The position numbers and the translations under genes were made by a program. Of a stretch of 7,103 bases of DNA, positions 5,651 through 7,103 are shown piece after piece. Each line of letters starts with the position of its first letter. Within the stretch, counting starts at the first letter, position 1. The notes beneath the pieces were generated by a model that worked only from the letters and a program-made list of their open reading frames with translations, made no database searches and was not told the DNA's origin. Where the stretch lies: the NCBI GenBank assembly GCA_023245975.1, contig JAHFJF010000046.1, forward strand, positions 1 to 7,103, written 5' to 3'. The DNA comes from an archaeon. GTDB taxonomy: Archaea > Nanobdellota > Nanobdellia > SCGC-AAA011-G17 > GW2011-AR17.

Positions 5651-5959
5651 GTGATTGAAAAATATAGGGTTTATGTCACAGAACCTTTTGAAGAGTTATT
5701 TGATACGTTAGATAATACAGAACAAATATGGATTGAAAAAATAATGCTACAATTAGCAGAGAATCCTACTGGTAAAATCCTTCGTTTTGAATGGTTCAGA
5801 GAAAAGAAATATTTGAATAAAAGACTTTATTATTTAATAGACAAGTCAACTAACAAAATATTGTTAATTTCTTTTGCCTCAAAAAAAGAGCAACAAAAGA
5901 TAATAGATTATGTAATTAGTCAGAAGAACGAGTTTTTCTCTCTTTTAAGAACTCTTTGA
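5651..5959 (+). CDS. RelE/ParE-family toxin
   Basis: A 102-residue protein resembling archaeal RelE-like mRNA interferases, which cleave mRNA at the ribosome and stop growth. The pattern fits: an N-terminal strand (KYRVYVTEPFEELFDTL), two helices, then basic strands FEWFREKKYLNKRLYYLID and KILLISFASKKEQQKIIDYV with the aromatic and basic residues typical of the fold. The start is GTG at 5651, chosen because the TATA box sits 25 bases upstream and no ATG lies near. No antitoxin gene precedes it, although that is the usual order. Instead an antitoxin-like gene lies on the opposite strand and overlaps its last 44 bases. Whether it is an active toxin is not shown. Confidence 0.75.
   Translation: MIEKYRVYVTEPFEELFDTLDNTEQIWIEKIMLQLAENPTGKILRFEWFREKKYLNKRLYYLIDKSTNKILLISFASKKEQQKIIDYVISQKNEFFSLLRTL
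5881..5887 (-). terminator. possible T-run terminator for the antitoxin-like gene
   Basis: Seven A residues on the + strand give TTTTTTT on the - strand, 29 bases past the stop codon of the antitoxin-like gene. The run lies inside the toxin coding region, so the two mRNAs would be complementary over roughly 80 bases. Confidence 0.35.
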
Positions 5960-6092
5960 ACCCTCTTACCTTTCCTTGGCGTAATGCTTCAAGGCTCATT
6001 TTTAATTGTATAAGCGCATCGTCCGGGATTTCGGCCTTTTTCTTTAGTTTTTGGGGCTGTTCTTTTGTAAGAGTTATCATTTCTTGTTTCAT
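5916..6092 (-). CDS. putative antitoxin, 58 residues
   Basis: A short - strand frame from ATG at 6092 to TAA at 5918-5916. The protein begins MKQEMITLTKEQPQKLKKKA and continues with EIPDDALIQLKMSLEALRQG and KVRGFKEFLKERK. The segment I-P-D-x-x-L-x-x-L-K-x-S-L-E-x-L-x-x-G-K-V-x-x-F resembles short archaeal antitoxins normally paired with RelE-type toxins: a helix followed by a strand that wraps round the toxin. I see no separate DNA-binding domain. A TATA box about 27 bases upstream supports a leaderless transcript starting at Met1; Met5 is an alternative. It follows nrdR after 35 bases but has its own promoter, and it overlaps the toxin gene tail to tail by 44 bases. The pairing is inferred from position and pattern. 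Confidence 0.6.
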   Translation of the reverse strand: MKQEMITLTKEQPQKLKKKAEIPDDALIQLKMSLEALRQGKVRGFKEFLKERKTRSSD

Positions 6093-6098
6093 AGCTCT

Positions 6099-6116
6099 TA
6101 GTAATTATAATTACTA
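6099..6116 (-). promoter_or_regulatory. 18-base palindrome, candidate operator of the antitoxin-like gene
   Basis: TAGTAATTATAATTACTA is a perfect palindrome lying between the TATA box and the start codon of the antitoxin-like gene, overlapping the TATA box by one base. A dimeric protein bound here would cover the transcription start. Autoregulation by a toxin-antitoxin complex is the usual role of such sites, but the binding protein is unknown. It does not match the NrdR box. Confidence 0.5.
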
Positions 6117-6123
6117 TTTATAT
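6116..6123 (-). promoter_or_regulatory. TATA box of the antitoxin-like gene
   Basis: On the - strand this reads ATATAAAT, centred about 27 bases before the ATG at 6092 and only four bases past the nrdR stop codon. Confidence 0.65.
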
Positions 6124-6127
6124 CTTT

Positions 6128-6577
6128 TTATTGGCGTTTTAAGAGCTTCTTCAATTCTTCCTCAAAGTCTGCCAAATCAGCGAACTCCCTATATACAGAA
6201 GCGAACCTGATATAGGCTACCTTATCCAGCTTTTTAAGTGCTTTAATTGACAATTCCCCTATGTCCTTGCTGGAAACCTCGCCATCCTCATTCTTTACCA
6301 ATTGCATCTCAATGGCATCAATCTCTGCATCTATCTTATCGTCGCTTACAGGCCTTTTCTCGCAGGCTTTCTTTAGCCCTTTTTTCAGTTTTTCCCGGAT
6401 GTATTTCTCCTTGCTGCCATCTTTCTTGATAACGACTATGTTAGAGGTTTCTATCTTCTCATATGTAGTAAACCTCTTGCCGCATTTCAGGCATTCGCGC
6501 CTTCTCCTGGTAGAATCTTCAGCATCCCTCTTATCTGTAACTTTTGTTTCCTCGTTTTGGCAGTGGGGGCATTTCAT
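6128..6577 (-). CDS. nrdR: transcriptional repressor NrdR
   Basis: NrdR represses ribonucleotide reductase genes when dATP is plentiful. This copy is complete at 149 residues, the usual size. The N-terminal zinc ribbon has Cys3-Pro-x-Cys6 and Cys29-x2-Cys32 inside the family signature STRRRRECLKCGKRFTTYE (22-40); the arginines contact DNA. An ATP-cone domain follows (about 46-136), with VVIKKDGSKEKY at its start and AYIRFASVYREFADL at its end; it binds ATP or dATP and sets the oligomeric state. It starts three bases after the nrdJ stop codon, so regulator and enzyme share one mRNA. NrdR is common in bacteria and uncommon in archaea, so transfer into this lineage is likely, though base use looks native. 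The cdd promoter holds a probable target site. Confidence 0.96.
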   Translation of the reverse strand: MKCPHCQNEETKVTDKRDAEDSTRRRRECLKCGKRFTTYEKIETSNIVVIKKDGSKEKYIREKLKKGLKKACEKRPVSDDKIDAEIDAIEMQLVKNEDGEVSSKDIGELSIKALKKLDKVAYIRFASVYREFADLADFEEELKKLLKRQ

Positions 6578-6580
6578 TTG

Positions 6581-7103
6581 TTAACATGCTTTATATTCAC
6601 AGTTGTAGCAACTTTCGCAGCCTTCTGCTTTATAGAGAGTTGCTTGATGGCATTCGGGGCATAGATTAAAACTCCTTACTTTTTTCTGGCCATTGCCATT
6701 AGGTTCCCCATTAGATCCTGACACCGCTTCTTTTTTCTTAACGTAAAGCTGCTTGTAGGTTTCTATCAATACTGGCCCTTCATGCTCAAGCACTTCTATC
6801 ATTTTCTTTGCAAGGGCATCTGGAATTGAAAGGACTCTATCCTTGCCAAAACCAATAGAACTACTGCCACCAATTCCTTTCAGCTGGTCTATGAATTCTT
6901 GCGGCGGAACATTGTATTTCAAGCCTGTTGAGATTACCCTGCCTAATGCTTCTGACAATGCATTAACGTCGCTGCCTGCTTTTCCAATTTTGACAAAAGT
7001 TTCCCTCAATCCATGCTCATCAAAACCATACGTAACGAAAACGTCGCCGAATGGAGTCGGAACCTTGCATTCTGTTGCAATAAGGCTTTCAGGCCTTTTT
7101 CTT
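6581..7103 (-). CDS. nrdJ: adenosylcobalamin-dependent ribonucleotide reductase, C-terminal part
   Basis: This is the last 173 residues of a class II ribonucleotide reductase, which makes deoxyribonucleotides with a B12 radical cofactor. The gene continues past the right edge of the window, so its start and catalytic barrel are not seen. The reading frame is open to base 7103; an internal TTG at 7009 is not a start. The visible part begins RKRPESLIATECKVPTPFGD, continues with GKAGSDVNALSEALGRVIS and LKGIGGSSSIGFGKDRVLSIPDA, which is typical of the NrdJ C-terminal (TSCPD) region, then a Gly/Asn/Ser-rich linker, then a cysteine tail with CPEC, GCESCYNC and a final Cys. In this family the tail binds zinc and passes electrons to the active site. 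nrdR follows after three bases. Confidence 0.95.
   Translation of the reverse strand, partial: RKRPESLIATECKVPTPFGDVFVTYGFDEHGLRETFVKIGKAGSDVNALSEALGRVISTGLKYNVPPQEFIDQLKGIGGSSSIGFGKDRVLSIPDALAKKMIEVLEHEGPVLIETYKQLYVKKKEAVSGSNGEPNGNGQKKVRSFNLCPECHQATLYKAEGCESCYNCEYKAC

Noticed and set aside
5409..5654. A + strand frame with a hydrophobic stretch ending just inside the toxin start (GTGA overlap).
   Set aside because: Its ATG lies inside the opposite-strand gene at 5115-5468, no promoter or ribosome-binding site fits, and the toxin has its own TATA box inside this frame.
5956..6210. A + strand 84-codon frame beginning at the toxin stop codon.
   Set aside because: It is antisense to the antitoxin-like gene and the end of nrdR, and its protein has no sensible pattern.
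6581..7009. A complete small gene starting at TTG 7009.
   Set aside because: The frame stays open to the right edge and encodes conserved NrdJ residues upstream of that TTG, so it is the end of a larger gene.

Overview
The window looks like part of an AT-rich archaeal chromosome. I infer this from (a) archaeal TATA boxes about 25-30 bases before many start codons with no ribosome-binding site, the pattern of leaderless mRNAs, (b) an archaeal-type Lhr helicase, and (c) a tRNA-Thr without encoded CCA that has a U discriminator. The tiny tightly packed genes, many of them orphans, fit a DPANN lineage (Woesearchaeota/Pacearchaeota-like), but that placement is a guess without phylogeny.

Layout. 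Left part, + strand: a four-helix membrane protein (20-445), a 41-residue zinc-ribbon protein (516-641), tRNA-Thr(CGU) (643-714), a membrane-anchored coiled-coil protein (789-1127) and a two-helix membrane protein (1186-1467). Middle, - strand: a large Lhr-type SF2 helicase (1471-4149) and a cytidine deaminase upstream of it (4171-4692). Then come a small + strand protein with a weak likeness to peptidase S53 propeptides (4795-5118), an orphan on the - strand (5115-5468) and a RelE-like toxin on the + strand (5651-5959). A 58-residue antitoxin-like gene (5916-6092) lies on the - strand and overlaps the toxin tail to tail. At the right edge, - strand, are the regulator nrdR (6128-6577) and the 3' end of nrdJ, the B12-dependent ribonucleotide reductase (6581 to beyond 7103).

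How the genes connect. nrdJ and nrdR are three bases apart and surely form one transcript: an enzyme making deoxynucleotides and its (d)ATP-sensing repressor. About 1.4 kb away the cytidine deaminase promoter carries a perfect 16-base palindrome, AAACTATATATAGTTT, matching the published bacterial NrdR box at 14 of 16 positions and including the TATA box. This suggests that a bacterial-style NrdR regulon has been wired into an archaeal promoter and extended to pyrimidine salvage. The second notable unit is the toxin/antitoxin-like pair, which is convergent and overlapping instead of being an ordinary operon. An 18-base palindrome sits between the TATA box and start codon of the antitoxin-like gene and is a candidate operator.

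Nothing here looks like a transposon, CRISPR array or phage. No gene-free stretch exceeds 300 bases; the longest (5469-5650) holds two divergent promoters and no gene I can support.
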